A stretch of 64,000 nucleotides of DNA from JBOGNO01 sp050747245 (GCA_050747245.1 JBOGNO010000010.1:1-64000), one strand, 5' to 3'. Shown: positions 33,111-41,457, counted from the first letter of the stretch. Numbers and translations: made by a program. The notes: generated by a model from the sequence alone, not told the origin.

Positions 33111-35063
33111 TCACGCGCTGAGCGTCTTCAGGCGGCCAGAATGCGGCAAGAGCCTGGCCGAATTCAAGATGAAAGCAAGTTCGGAAGAGACATGAATAAA
33201 AGCTGCCAGGAGCGGATTGAGGAAGCCGAAGGCGGCCAGGCCCACGCCAGCGGTATCCACGAGCAGCGTGCCCGTGAAATTCGCCATGATGATCCGGCGG
33301 CAGCGCTTCGCGATGCGAAGTGTCTCGACAAATTTCAGGAGATCATTTCCAAGCAGCACTACATCGGCGCTTTCGCGGGCCACGTCCGTGCCGGAACCCA
33401 TGGCGACGCCGACACTGGCTTGAGTCAGAGCAGGGGCATCGTTGATGCCATCGCCCACCATGGCGACTTTTCGCCCTTTGGCGAGAAGTGATTTTATGCG
33501 CGCCATTTTTTGATCGGGCAAAAGCTCCGACGCGATTTCATCAACGCCCAGGGTCTGCCCGACAGAATCGGCAATGGACCGAGAGTCGCCCGTGAGCAAA
33601 AGCGTCCGAATGCCCATGGCACGCAGCGAAGCGACGGCCTTCTTGGCTTCGGGGCGCAAGGTGTCGGCCAGCCGCAAGGCTCCAAGGAACTGTCCGTCAC
33701 GCGCAACAAAAACTTCCGATGAACCGTTGGAGATTTGCTCGAGCGCGCCCAGTGCAATCATTTGCTCGGCCAGAAATGCCTGGTTGCCCACAACGATCCG
33801 CGAACCGTTTTGCTGCGCCACGATGCCCTTGCCGGGCGTGTAGCTGAAACTTTCCGGTTCGGGCACGGCGAGAGACATGGCATCTGCCTTTCGAAGGATG
33901 GCGGCGGCCAAGGCGTGTTCGGAAAACCGTTCAGCGATCGCGGCGGCTTCTACGACCGCCTGCGGCTCCAGGCCGTCCGCTGAGTATATGGATACGAGTT
34001 CAGGCTGTCCAAACGTGAGTGTGCCTGTCTTATCGAGGACCACTGTATCCACAGTCCCGAGGGCTTCGAGATAGAGACCTCCCTTGATGATCGAACCTTG
34101 GCGCGCGGCGCGGCCGATGGCGCCCAGGATGGCCAAAGGAGTTCCCGCAGCAATGCCGCAAGCCCCGGCAACAATCACGACGGAAATCGTGGAGCGAATG
34201 TCACGCGTCAATAAAAAAGTGAGGGCTGCGCAGTCGATCGCGAAATACACCAAATAGCCGGCCAGGCGGTCGGCTGTTTTCTGAATGGGGGCGCGGGATT
34301 TTTCTGCGCTTTCCACAGCCTCAATAATTTTTCCGAAGGCCGTGCTTCGACCGATCCTCTCGACCTGAATTTCCAGAGCGCCGGAGAGATTGATCGTGCC
34401 CGCATACACTTGTGCACCGCGCACTTTTTCCGCAGGCAACGATTCGCCGGTGATGGCCGATTGATCCACGGAGGTGTGGCCACTCGCGACGATTCCGTCC
34501 ACGGGAATCCGTGCAGCGGGCCTGACGATTACGATTTCTCCGGCGCGAAGTTCGGATATCTTTACGTCCGCAATCTTGCCGTCACGCCGGATCGCGGCGA
34601 CCTGCGGCAAGAGGTCGATCAGGCTCTTGATCGCCCGCCGCCCGCGGCGCACGGTCAAGCCCTCGAGCACTTCGGCTACAAGCACGAAGAGCAGTATTAC
34701 GAGGGCCGTGAAAATCTCGCCGATGGCCGCTGCCGCTGCGATAGCAATGCTCATGGAGAGTTCCATGGTCATGCGGCGCTCAACAATATTCTCAAACGCC
34801 TCTCTAAAAATCGGGAAACCGCCCACGAGAACGCAGACTATGCCGATGACCGCGTAGATGGCGGTGGGTTCCGTTCTTCGGAACAAAAAAGCGCCCCCTG
34901 CGGCGGCGACGAACAGAATTCGATTCGCGTCGCGCCAACTGAGGGCGTGCTGATGGTCAGTCTCGGCGCCGGGAGGAGAAGGGTGTTGCTGCGGGTCAAG
35001 GGTGGCCGACGAGTTCGCGTCCCTGCCAGTGAGTTTTGTTGCCGCGGTGTGTGGCGATTCCAA
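33111..35063 (-). CDS. P1B-type metal ATPase with a non-CPC transport motif
   Basis: A 650-residue P-type ATPase. The machinery is intact: TGES (205-208), DKTGTLT with the phosphorylated Asp344, and GDGINDAPAL. The TM6 metal motif is atypical: where CPC or SPC normally stands, residues 300-302 read GAC, followed by GIAAGTPLAILGAIG. The nucleotide-domain HP motif is SEHALA (His383-Ala384). The last membrane segment has HVSSELAFILNSARLL, with a His where Co-type (P1B-4) ATPases have HEGxT. The N terminus lacks a CxxC metal-binding domain and has scattered His. It follows the RcnR-like gene in the same direction. Substrate unknown; a divalent cation is the best guess. Confidence 0.88.
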   Translation of the reverse strand: MESPHTAATKLTGRDANSSATLDPQQHPSPPGAETDHQHALSWRDANRILFVAAAGGAFLFRRTEPTAIYAVIGIVCVLVGGFPIFREAFENIVERRMTMELSMSIAIAAAAAIGEIFTALVILLFVLVAEVLEGLTVRRGRRAIKSLIDLLPQVAAIRRDGKIADVKISELRAGEIVIVRPAARIPVDGIVASGHTSVDQSAITGESLPAEKVRGAQVYAGTINLSGALEIQVERIGRSTAFGKIIEAVESAEKSRAPIQKTADRLAGYLVYFAIDCAALTFLLTRDIRSTISVVIVAGACGIAAGTPLAILGAIGRAARQGSIIKGGLYLEALGTVDTVVLDKTGTLTFGQPELVSIYSADGLEPQAVVEAAAIAERFSEHALAAAILRKADAMSLAVPEPESFSYTPGKGIVAQQNGSRIVVGNQAFLAEQMIALGALEQISNGSSEVFVARDGQFLGALRLADTLRPEAKKAVASLRAMGIRTLLLTGDSRSIADSVGQTLGVDEIASELLPDQKMARIKSLLAKGRKVAMVGDGINDAPALTQASVGVAMGSGTDVARESADVVLLGNDLLKFVETLRIAKRCRRIIMANFTGTLLVDTAGVGLAAFGFLNPLLAAFIHVSSELAFILNSARLLPHSGRLKTLSA

Positions 35064-35087
35064 GGAGGCTTCCTCCGCCAGCCTTTT

Positions 35088-35366
35088 CTATTTTAGGTAG
35101 GCGTTGACCACGTCGATTAATTCCTGAGCGGCGTGGGCCTGTTCCGAAGCTGGTTTTTGGTCAGGATCCACTATGTGATAGCGAATGTGGCCCTCCACGA
35201 CTTCGGCCATAAGGCCGTTAATAGCGCCGCGGCAGGCCGCAATGGTTTGGAGTACAACGGAGCAATCGTGCCCCTCATCGACGGCCTTTTCGATGGCGTT
35301 GAGTTGGCCGCGAATGCGCTGCACGCGATTGAGCAGTTTTTTCTTATCGCGGATGATATGAGCCAC
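35088..35366 (-). CDS. CsoR/RcnR-family metal-responsive repressor
   Basis: A 92-residue all-helical repressor of the DUF156 family. From GTG 35366 (GGAGG 7 nt upstream) the protein is MAHIIRDKKKLLNRVQRIRG and so on. Numbered so, His3, Cys35, His60 and His64 are present, which is exactly the H-C-H-H ligand set described for the Ni/Co sensor RcnR; CsoR uses C-H-C and FrmR lacks His64. Metal binding would release DNA and allow efflux-gene expression. The open frame extends upstream to 35447, but that start has no ribosome site and would bury the promoter. It heads the operon with the ATPase and small membrane protein. Confidence 0.88.
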   Translation of the reverse strand: MAHIIRDKKKLLNRVQRIRGQLNAIEKAVDEGHDCSVVLQTIAACRGAINGLMAEVVEGHIRYHIVDPDQKPASEQAHAAQELIDVVNAYLK

Positions 35367-35383
35367 GGTCGCCTCCGGGACAG

Positions 35384-35412
35384 ATAATATACCGGGGTAT
35401 AGTATATAGCAA
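35384..35412 (-). promoter_or_regulatory. promoter of the RcnR-like/ATPase operon
   Basis: On the minus strand TTGCTA (35412-35407), 17 bp, TATTAT (35389-35384). The spacer contains the presumed operator. Confidence 0.5.
35387..35407. promoter_or_regulatory. candidate CsoR/RcnR-type operator
   Basis: ATATACCGGGGTATAGTATAT: a G/C tract flanked by inverted A/T-rich arms (ATACC.GGGGTAT), the layout of operators of this repressor family. It lies between the -35 and -10 boxes, so binding would block RNA polymerase. Confidence 0.55.
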
Positions 35413-35615
35413 GCGCAACGATTCGTATGTGCGGCACAACCCGCCAATCTCCGCTTGCGCCCCGGGCGGAGATGTGTAGTAACCTCTAAATGGGGACAGC
35501 ACCTAGAAGCGCATGAGTTCTAGACGAAGCCGACGGGGCTTCCTTCCAGAAAGAAGTCACAACCAAGAACTGTTTGGCTGCGTCTAACGGGGAGCGGGGT
35601 GCGGTCCAGGTCGAA

Positions 35616-35909
35616 ATGAACAGAACCATCAGCAAGAAGAAAAACCTAACGAGGTTTATGGCGTTCAGCCTGGCGCTGATTGCCGTTCTGTTTGTCATTG
35701 AAACATCGGCTCACTTTCATGCGAATGGCATGGACGACGGCATCTGTCAGGTGTGTCACCTGGCGCACATCGGCCCGCTACAGCAGTTTTCCAGCCCCGT
35801 GGCAGCCGGGACCCCTGTTGAGCTCGGCAGGGTCAAGCCTGCCGACTCCGCGAAAGCCGGACTGCAGCTATTCTCCCGGCAACATCCATCGCGCGCACCA
35901 CCCGCCTAG
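35616..35909 (+). CDS. small membrane/periplasmic protein with a CxxCH motif (intact relative of 27044-27322)
   Basis: A 97-residue protein with a basic N terminus (MNRTISKKKNL), one hydrophobic helix (FMAFSLALIAVLFVIETSAHF), then ICQVCHLAH and a Pro/Ala-rich tail ending RAPPA. The CxxCH plus nearby His could bind metal; a single CxxCH could also be a haem c site, but nothing else supports that. It shares layout (helix, His, CxxCH, RAPP tail) with the broken ORF at 27 kb. It precedes the TonB receptor by about 130 bp. I do not recognise a named family. Confidence 0.65.
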   Translation: MNRTISKKKNLTRFMAFSLALIAVLFVIETSAHFHANGMDDGICQVCHLAHIGPLQQFSSPVAAGTPVELGRVKPADSAKAGLQLFSRQHPSRAPPA

Positions 35910-36040
35910 TCAAATCCCTCTCGAAGCTAATTGAATCTATTGGCACGCCTCCGCGAGGCGCGCCAACTGTCTCGACACTGGCATTCATAAGCGGCCATCC
36001 CTCGACAGGGATTGCTCAGCAGTTCATAGGAGAGAATCTA

Positions 36041-38845
36041 ATGATTAGGGCAAGGGTGACTGTGACGATTTGGCTGGCGCTGATTGGATTTCTGGCGCTC
36101 GGGGCGACTGCTTTCGGACAGTCGAATTCTGCAAGCGTGCAGGGAGTTGTGACAGATCCGTCGGGCGCCTTGGTTCCGGGGGCAAAGGTTGAAATGCGGA
36201 ATCCTGTCAGTGGATTCGATAGCACGGCCATAACGGATATTAATGGCGCTTTCGCATTCTCAAATGTCGCGTTCAATCCCTATCACCTGACGGTGGAGGC
36301 GAAGGGGTTCAACGCATCCGTTCAGGACATAGATGTGCGCTCCTCAGTGCCGATCAATCTCAAGATTTCTCTAGAGGTGGCCACTGCGACGGCCACGGTG
36401 ACAGTACAGGCAGAGGCAGGCGATTTACTCGAAAACGATCCGACAGCGCACACCGACGTGGACCGCAAGCTCTTCGATAAGCTTCCGCTCGAAAGCGCCT
36501 CTTCCTCGGTCAGCTCGCTTGTGACGCTTGCAAGTCCCGGCGTCGCCGCGGATTCGAACGGCCTCTTCCACGGTCTGGGCGACCACGCGGAGAACTCCTT
36601 TTCCGTGGACGGGCAACCCATCACCGATCAGCAGAGCAAGATTTTTTCCAACCAGATCCCGCTGAGTTCGATTCAATCTCTCGAGGTGATCCAAGGCGCA
36701 CCGCCCGCGGAATATGGCGACAAGACGAGCCTGGTGATCAACGTCACGACACGCTCAGGAATTGGGCAAACGACGCCGCATGGGAGCGTAAGGCTTTCTT
36801 ACGGCACATTCGGCACATCCAGCGCAGGTTTCGACCTCGGATATGGCGGCCAGAAGTGGGGAAATTTCATCTCCGTGGATGGGCTGAATACCGGGCGTTT
36901 CCTGGATCCTCCAGAATTCACGGTGATGCACGACAAAGGAAATGAGGAGAACGTATTCGACCGCGTGGACTTTCAGCTGTCGCAGGCGGATACGGTCCAT
37001 TTGAACTTCGGCTACTCGCGCTCCTGGTTTCAGAATCCCAATTCATTCGACCAACAACTTCATCCCGGTCTGGTCAACAATGTAACCGGCGGGCTCTTGG
37101 GACTGACAGACCAGCGCTCGTTGATTAAGACGTTCAACATCGCGCCGACTTGGACGCGGATAATCAACTCCTACACGGTGTTTAACTTCGGCGGGTTCGT
37201 AAGACAAGATCAGTACAACTACATCCCCAGCGGCAATCCGCTGAATGATCTTTCTCCGGATCTCCAAAGTGAAACTGTGGCGCAAGCACGCAAGCTCACC
37301 AATGCCGGTCTTCGATCGGATCTGTCGTACGTGAAGGGCATAAACAACGTGAAGGCAGGGATCGTATATGAACAAACCTTCCTCACGGAGAACGACCGCA
37401 TTGGCATAGTGGACCCGACACTGAACCCGGTGTGCTTCAATTTCGACGGAAGCCCCAACACCAATCCTGCATTGACGAACCCGAGCCAGTGTGGAGGCTT
37501 GCAGAATCCGGGCGGCACCGTCAATGCTGGCTTCAAGCCATTTCTGGCTTGCCTGGACCTCACGCGGCCCGTGCCTGACCCATCAGATCCCTGCTCCAAC
37601 TCGCCCAATAAGAGCATCCCGTTTTTCTTTCCCGGACACACGGACGTGAAGGAACTCGCCCTCTATGTCCAGGATTCGATTACCAAGGGGCGATGGGCGT
37701 TCAACGTCGGCGTGCGCGGGGACTTGTACAATGGGCTCGCCAAGGCAAGTCAGGCAGAGCCGCGGCTAGGAATTGCCTACAACATCAAGCCGACCAATAC
37801 AATCCTCCGCATTTCCTACGCGCGTTCACTTGAAACCCCTTTCAATGAAAATCTGGTGATCGGAAGCACGGGGTGCCAATTCCAAGTTTTGGCCACCATT
37901 GTGCCGCCGCCAGGTGTCATGTGCAACCTAGCGGCGATCCAGCCGGGCTGGCGCAATGAATTCCACGCCGGATTGCAACAAGCATTTGGACGCTACCTGG
38001 TCATTGACGGCGAATATATCTGGAAGTACACGCATAACGGCTACGATTTCGGGATCGTGGGTGCCACACCGATCACTTTCCCGATTGAGTGGCACAACTC
38101 GAAGATTCCCGGCTATACAGTCCGCGCAAGCGTTCCGAACATTCACGGATTTAGCGCGCTCGTGGTGATGTCCGGAGTGTCCGCGCGTTTCTTTCTCCCG
38201 CAGGTCGCCGGACTCCCTATCATCCCTGTGGGGAATAGCGTTTTCCGGATTGACCATGACGAGCATTTCAACGAGACCACGCACTTGCAATACCAGCCAT
38301 GGAAGCGCGGACCCTGGGTGGGATTCAATTGGCGATATGACAGCGGGCTCGTGAGCGGATCGGTACCGTGTTCCGCGCCGACGGCGACGTGCTTCGCTTC
38401 CACACCGATCGCGGATGGGGGAGGAGCCAATATTCCGAGCGGGCAAGTTGCCCTGGTAAACGCCATCACTGGATTGCCCCTCACAGCGGATCAGGAGTTT
38501 CAGGCGGGCCTGACATGCAATGGCAAGCTTGCAGCTCCGAGCCCGACCGGCCCCGCGTTGGCCACTTGCTCTGCCGGAGGGCTAGGATCCCTGTTTCTTC
38601 AAGTGCCGGCGCCCGGGAAAGAAAACGACGACCACAACCCGCAACGGATAGCACCGCGCAATCTGTTTGACATGGCTGTGGGGGTTGACAATCTCTTCCA
38701 TGGCGACAGGTATACGTGGAGTGTTCGGGTGACGGCCGTCAACATCACCAATAAGGTGGCACTCTACAACTTTCTTTCCACGTTCAGCGGCACACACTAC
38801 GTCACACCGCGAGCGCTGACCGCTGAAGTCGGCTTCCACTTCTAG
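36041..38845 (+). CDS. TonB-dependent receptor with carboxypeptidase-regulatory domain
   Basis: A 934-residue outer-membrane receptor. The signal peptide (to ATAFGQ) is followed by a CarboxypepD-regulatory Ig-like domain (about 28-110: ASVQGVVTDPSGALVPGAKV), a plug domain (about 125-235, with FSVDGQPITDQQ) and a large beta-barrel ending in the aromatic GFHF typical of Bam-assembled proteins. This layout is very common in Acidobacteriota. A TonB-ExbBD system energises import. Next to the metal-efflux genes it may take up or sense a metal complex, but the substrate is not readable. Many Cys in extracellular loops (NPSQCGG, DPCSNS, GTGCQF, VMCN) may form disulfides. Confidence 0.9.
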   Translation: MIRARVTVTIWLALIGFLALGATAFGQSNSASVQGVVTDPSGALVPGAKVEMRNPVSGFDSTAITDINGAFAFSNVAFNPYHLTVEAKGFNASVQDIDVRSSVPINLKISLEVATATATVTVQAEAGDLLENDPTAHTDVDRKLFDKLPLESASSSVSSLVTLASPGVAADSNGLFHGLGDHAENSFSVDGQPITDQQSKIFSNQIPLSSIQSLEVIQGAPPAEYGDKTSLVINVTTRSGIGQTTPHGSVRLSYGTFGTSSAGFDLGYGGQKWGNFISVDGLNTGRFLDPPEFTVMHDKGNEENVFDRVDFQLSQADTVHLNFGYSRSWFQNPNSFDQQLHPGLVNNVTGGLLGLTDQRSLIKTFNIAPTWTRIINSYTVFNFGGFVRQDQYNYIPSGNPLNDLSPDLQSETVAQARKLTNAGLRSDLSYVKGINNVKAGIVYEQTFLTENDRIGIVDPTLNPVCFNFDGSPNTNPALTNPSQCGGLQNPGGTVNAGFKPFLACLDLTRPVPDPSDPCSNSPNKSIPFFFPGHTDVKELALYVQDSITKGRWAFNVGVRGDLYNGLAKASQAEPRLGIAYNIKPTNTILRISYARSLETPFNENLVIGSTGCQFQVLATIVPPPGVMCNLAAIQPGWRNEFHAGLQQAFGRYLVIDGEYIWKYTHNGYDFGIVGATPITFPIEWHNSKIPGYTVRASVPNIHGFSALVVMSGVSARFFLPQVAGLPIIPVGNSVFRIDHDEHFNETTHLQYQPWKRGPWVGFNWRYDSGLVSGSVPCSAPTATCFASTPIADGGGANIPSGQVALVNAITGLPLTADQEFQAGLTCNGKLAAPSPTGPALATCSAGGLGSLFLQVPAPGKENDDHNPQRIAPRNLFDMAVGVDNLFHGDRYTWSVRVTAVNITNKVALYNFLSTFSGTHYVTPRALTAEVGFHF

Positions 38846-38993
38846 CCGAATTTCGGCGACAACCGGGCGGGTACGTCCCGTGCGGCGTCCCTGCCCTCCT
38901 TTTAGTGAACCACAACCTTACGGTCAAATACGTGTCCTTCTGGAGCCCCCTTGGCATGCTTCCGAATTTCAGGAAATATACTGGTACTGGTAC
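38846..38993. other. gap after the TonB receptor
   Basis: No gene seen. It contains a CTGGTACTGGTACTTGACT run that leads into the promoter at 38994. Confidence 0.4.
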
Positions 38994-39022
38994 TTGACTT
39001 CTGGGTTTACCCGAGGTATAAT
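38994..39022 (+). promoter_or_regulatory. near-consensus sigma-70 promoter of an intergenic element
   Basis: TTGACT (38994-38999), 17-bp spacer, perfect TATAAT (39017-39022). Predicted start is near 39029. A terminator-like hairpin follows within 50 bp, so the product would be a very short RNA unless the hairpin is read through toward ymdB. Confidence 0.75.
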
Positions 39023-39028
39023 GTGGTT

Positions 39029-39178
39029 GTGAATTCGATAGGTTTCCAAGGCGGGGTCATCCCCGCCTTTCCGATTTTATGCTCAAGAAGATGCTTTCTA
39101 ATTGGGACAAATCGATTGGGTCGCGAGATGCTAAGTGATTGAAAACAAAGACACGGCCCACTTTCTAATCGGGACAAA
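39029..39178 (+). ncRNA. candidate short RNA / dispersed element: hairpin plus two TTTCTAATYGGGACAAA motifs
   Basis: Downstream of the promoter lies AAGGCGGGG (39048-39056) / CCCCGCCTT (39061-39069) with loop TCAT and a T-rich tail. TTTCTAATTGGGACAAA (39095-39111) and TTTCTAATCGGGACAAA (39162-39178) follow. The same order occurs at 20.7 kb and, on the minus strand, at 11.5-11.8 kb. Transcription is inferred from the promoter only. Confidence 0.45.
39048..39077 (+). terminator. terminator-like hairpin, 9-bp perfect stem
   Basis: AAGGCGGGG-TCAT-CCCCGCCTT followed by TCCGATTTTA. Confidence 0.6.
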
Positions 39179-39307
39179 ATTGCGTTTGTTCCGCTTGGGG
39201 ATTCAGCCCATAATCTGCCCTGAGTCAATGGATACGCGGCCAATACAACCGCGATGGATTGAGCAGGGAGAAAGGAAGGTCGAGCCTCCGAGGTTCGGAC
39301 GATAAGA

Positions 39308-40090
39308 ATGCGTATCTTGTTCATTGGAGACATTGTGGGCTCGCCGGGCCGGCGAATTGTGCATGACCGGCTTGGGGACATTATCACCCAGCAGGCCATT
39401 GACCTGACAATCGCAAATGGCGAGAACTCCGCCTCTGGTTTCGGCATCACGCCCCGGCTCGCCGAAGACCTCCTTCACTCGGGCATCGACGTTCTTTCGG
39501 GAGGCAACCATATCTGGGACCGAAAAGAAATTCTCGAATACTTTCCGCACCAGCCGAGAATTCTTCGTCCCGCCAATTTTCCCGGCAACTCCCCCGGGAG
39601 CGGATTGTTTCAAGGAGCAGCCAAGAATGGCGCGGCCTACGCGGTGCTGAATTTGCAGGGGCGAACATTCATGACGCCCATCGATTGCCCGTTTCGAACG
39701 GCCGAGAGAATCCTCGAGAGCATCCCCAAGGAAGTGAAGGTCATCATTGTAGATATACATGCTGAGGCAACCTCGGAAAAACAGGCCATGGGATGGTTCC
39801 TCGACGGCAAGGTGACGGCGGTGATCGGCACTCACACACATGTGGCCACCGCGGATGAGCGGATTCTTCCCGGCGGCACCGCGTACATCACCGACGTCGG
39901 CATGACCGGCCCCCACGATTCTGTCATTGGGATGGACAAGAACGGAATCATAAAACGCTTTCTTGACGGACTTCCGGCACGCTTTGAGGTTTCAGAGGGC
40001 GACATTCAAATGAATTCCGTACTGCTCGAGGTGGAGGAAACCACCGGGCGAGCCAGCTCCATCACGCGGCTTCGATTTCTCCTGGACTGA
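39308..40090 (+). CDS. ymdB: YmdB-family metallophosphoesterase
   Basis: A 260-residue YmdB (TIGR00282 type). Metal ligands are visible in MRILFIGDIVGSPGRRIV, NGENSASGFG, SGGNHIWDRKEI, VDIHAEATSEKQAMG and IGTHTHVATADERILPGGTAY. In Bacillus YmdB is a cyclic-nucleotide phosphodiesterase that affects biofilm fate and commonly lies beside rny (RNase Y). Here rny is absent, and upstream are an intergenic element and the metal module. The next gene begins 12 bp after its stop, so the pair is probably cotranscribed. Confidence 0.9.
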   Translation: MRILFIGDIVGSPGRRIVHDRLGDIITQQAIDLTIANGENSASGFGITPRLAEDLLHSGIDVLSGGNHIWDRKEILEYFPHQPRILRPANFPGNSPGSGLFQGAAKNGAAYAVLNLQGRTFMTPIDCPFRTAERILESIPKEVKVIIVDIHAEATSEKQAMGWFLDGKVTAVIGTHTHVATADERILPGGTAYITDVGMTGPHDSVIGMDKNGIIKRFLDGLPARFEVSEGDIQMNSVLLEVEETTGRASSITRLRFLLD

Positions 40091-40102
40091 TCGCGAAAAA
40101 AT

Positions 40103-41140
40103 ATGTCCTGGTCTGGCTTGAGAAGAAAATTGACGCGAAGTCAGGGCGTGCGAACTTTGTGCCGCGCCGGAGCGATCGCTCTCCTATTGCAGTGGGGAAT
40201 TGTTGCAGGGTCGCAGATTCTAGACCACGAACTGGAATCCCAAGGCCGCCTCTTCCCGGAAATCGGCCCGGGGTTTCGAGCGATCAAGCGCGATGCCGCC
40301 GGGCGTTACTACATCCTCACCGCACCCAGCGCGGTCGTTCAAGTTTATGACGCCGGGGGAAAGCGCACGGGACAGATTCCCGCGAATCCTTCGACGAATT
40401 CCGCGATTCTCTTCGGCGAAGATCTAGACGTGGATACGGACGGCCGCGTGTATGTAGTTGACGCAGGCGCCAACGCTGTAAAAGTGTTTGATGCAAAGGG
40501 AAGCCTGATGATCGCGATTCCTGTTGCACGGCCGCTTTCCGTAGCAGCGCTTGAGATGGGAGAACTCGCCGTGACATCGCTGAAGTCCGCGCGGCTAGTA
40601 GATGTGTATAACCTTCAGGGAAAGATCGTTCGGCAATTCGGAGATTTCGTAAGTCTCGCGGATCGCCCCGATCTCAATCGTTTTCTCAACCTCGGGCGTC
40701 TAGCGAGCGACCCCTCCGGTCATCTTTATTATGCATTCACCTATTTGCCGGAGCCAACCGTGAGGAAGTACGATCGCCTCGGCTATGCGGTTTTTGAAGC
40801 GGCGCTAACGACTCTAGAATTTCAACCCGAGGCACAAGCTATGCGGCGCGAGATCCAGCGCCAAGAAGAACATTCCGCACCTCTCAGTTTCAAACCTGTA
40901 CTCCGCACCGTGGGCGTGGATCCCAAAACGCTCGAAGTCTGGGTGGCAATGGGCGATCGACTGGTCGAATTCGATAGGGACGGCAATCACCTTATAACCT
41001 TCCGCACATACGCACAAGGATCCAGGATTGAGTCGCTTGCCATTCTTCTGGAGCCCGGCCGCCTGCTCCTGGGCGACGATCCGCAAGGAATCTACGAGTT
41101 TGCACGGCCCCACGCAGTTTCTCAGGGAGCGCTTTTCTAG
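40103..41140 (+). CDS. NHL-like beta-propeller protein (unknown function)
   Basis: A 345-residue protein with one N-terminal hydrophobic segment (LCRAGAIALLLQWGIVAGS), probably a signal anchor, then repeated blade-like units: DAAGRYYILTAPSAVVQVYD, DVDTDGRVYVVDAGANAVKV, DPSGHLYYAFTYLPEPTVRK and GDRLVEFDRDGNHLITF. These resemble six-bladed NHL or SMP-30-type propellers, usually protein- or ligand-binding surfaces outside the membrane. No enzyme residues are recognisable. It sits between ymdB and the origin region. Confidence 0.6.
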   Translation: MSWSGLRRKLTRSQGVRTLCRAGAIALLLQWGIVAGSQILDHELESQGRLFPEIGPGFRAIKRDAAGRYYILTAPSAVVQVYDAGGKRTGQIPANPSTNSAILFGEDLDVDTDGRVYVVDAGANAVKVFDAKGSLMIAIPVARPLSVAALEMGELAVTSLKSARLVDVYNLQGKIVRQFGDFVSLADRPDLNRFLNLGRLASDPSGHLYYAFTYLPEPTVRKYDRLGYAVFEAALTTLEFQPEAQAMRREIQRQEEHSAPLSFKPVLRTVGVDPKTLEVWVAMGDRLVEFDRDGNHLITFRTYAQGSRIESLAILLEPGRLLLGDDPQGIYEFARPHAVSQGALF

Positions 41141-41457
41141 ATCTGCCTAGATTTTTCGCGTAATCATCACAAATTTTCGAACTATCTTCGCCTGTGAATA
41201 TGCTGTGGATTCTCTGTGGGTGGAGTGCGCTTGCAACGAAGATTTTTTTCTTGCCGCCGTCGCTTGATTTGTGCACAATCCCCGCTCCTAGCAAGAGCGG
41301 TGCATGCAGTCAGCACTCCTAGGTCGCGGGCGGATGGGGAGAAGGAGCCGCAGCGTCCGAGTTGGTAATTTCCGAGAAGCAGGACCACCTGGCAAGGAAG
41401 GTTGTTTTCCACAAAATTTCCACAGCGGTGGAAATCTGAGAAGGGCGGGATGTTCTG
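41141..41457. other. probable oriC with DnaA boxes, upstream of dnaA
   Basis: A 317-bp non-coding stretch. DnaA-box-like 9-mers (consensus TTWTNCACA): TTTTCCACA at 41405-41413 (exact), ATTTCCACA at 41416-41424 (one mismatch), TTGTGCACA at 41269-41277 (one mismatch), and on the other strand ATATTCACA at 41193-41201 (one mismatch) and GAATCCACA at 41204-41212 (two). An A/T-rich patch (41150-41185) could be the unwinding element. ATTTCCAC-AGCG-GTGGAAAT (41416-41435) is a palindrome 22 bp before dnaA. The dnaA-dnaN-gyrB-gyrA order supports an origin here, but skew analysis was not done. Confidence 0.65.

Noticed and set aside
35616..35909. Small CxxCH protein as a c-type cytochrome
   Set aside because: A single CxxCH without a distal Met/His or haem-maturation neighbours is weak; a metal-binding role is as likely, so no cytochrome call was made.
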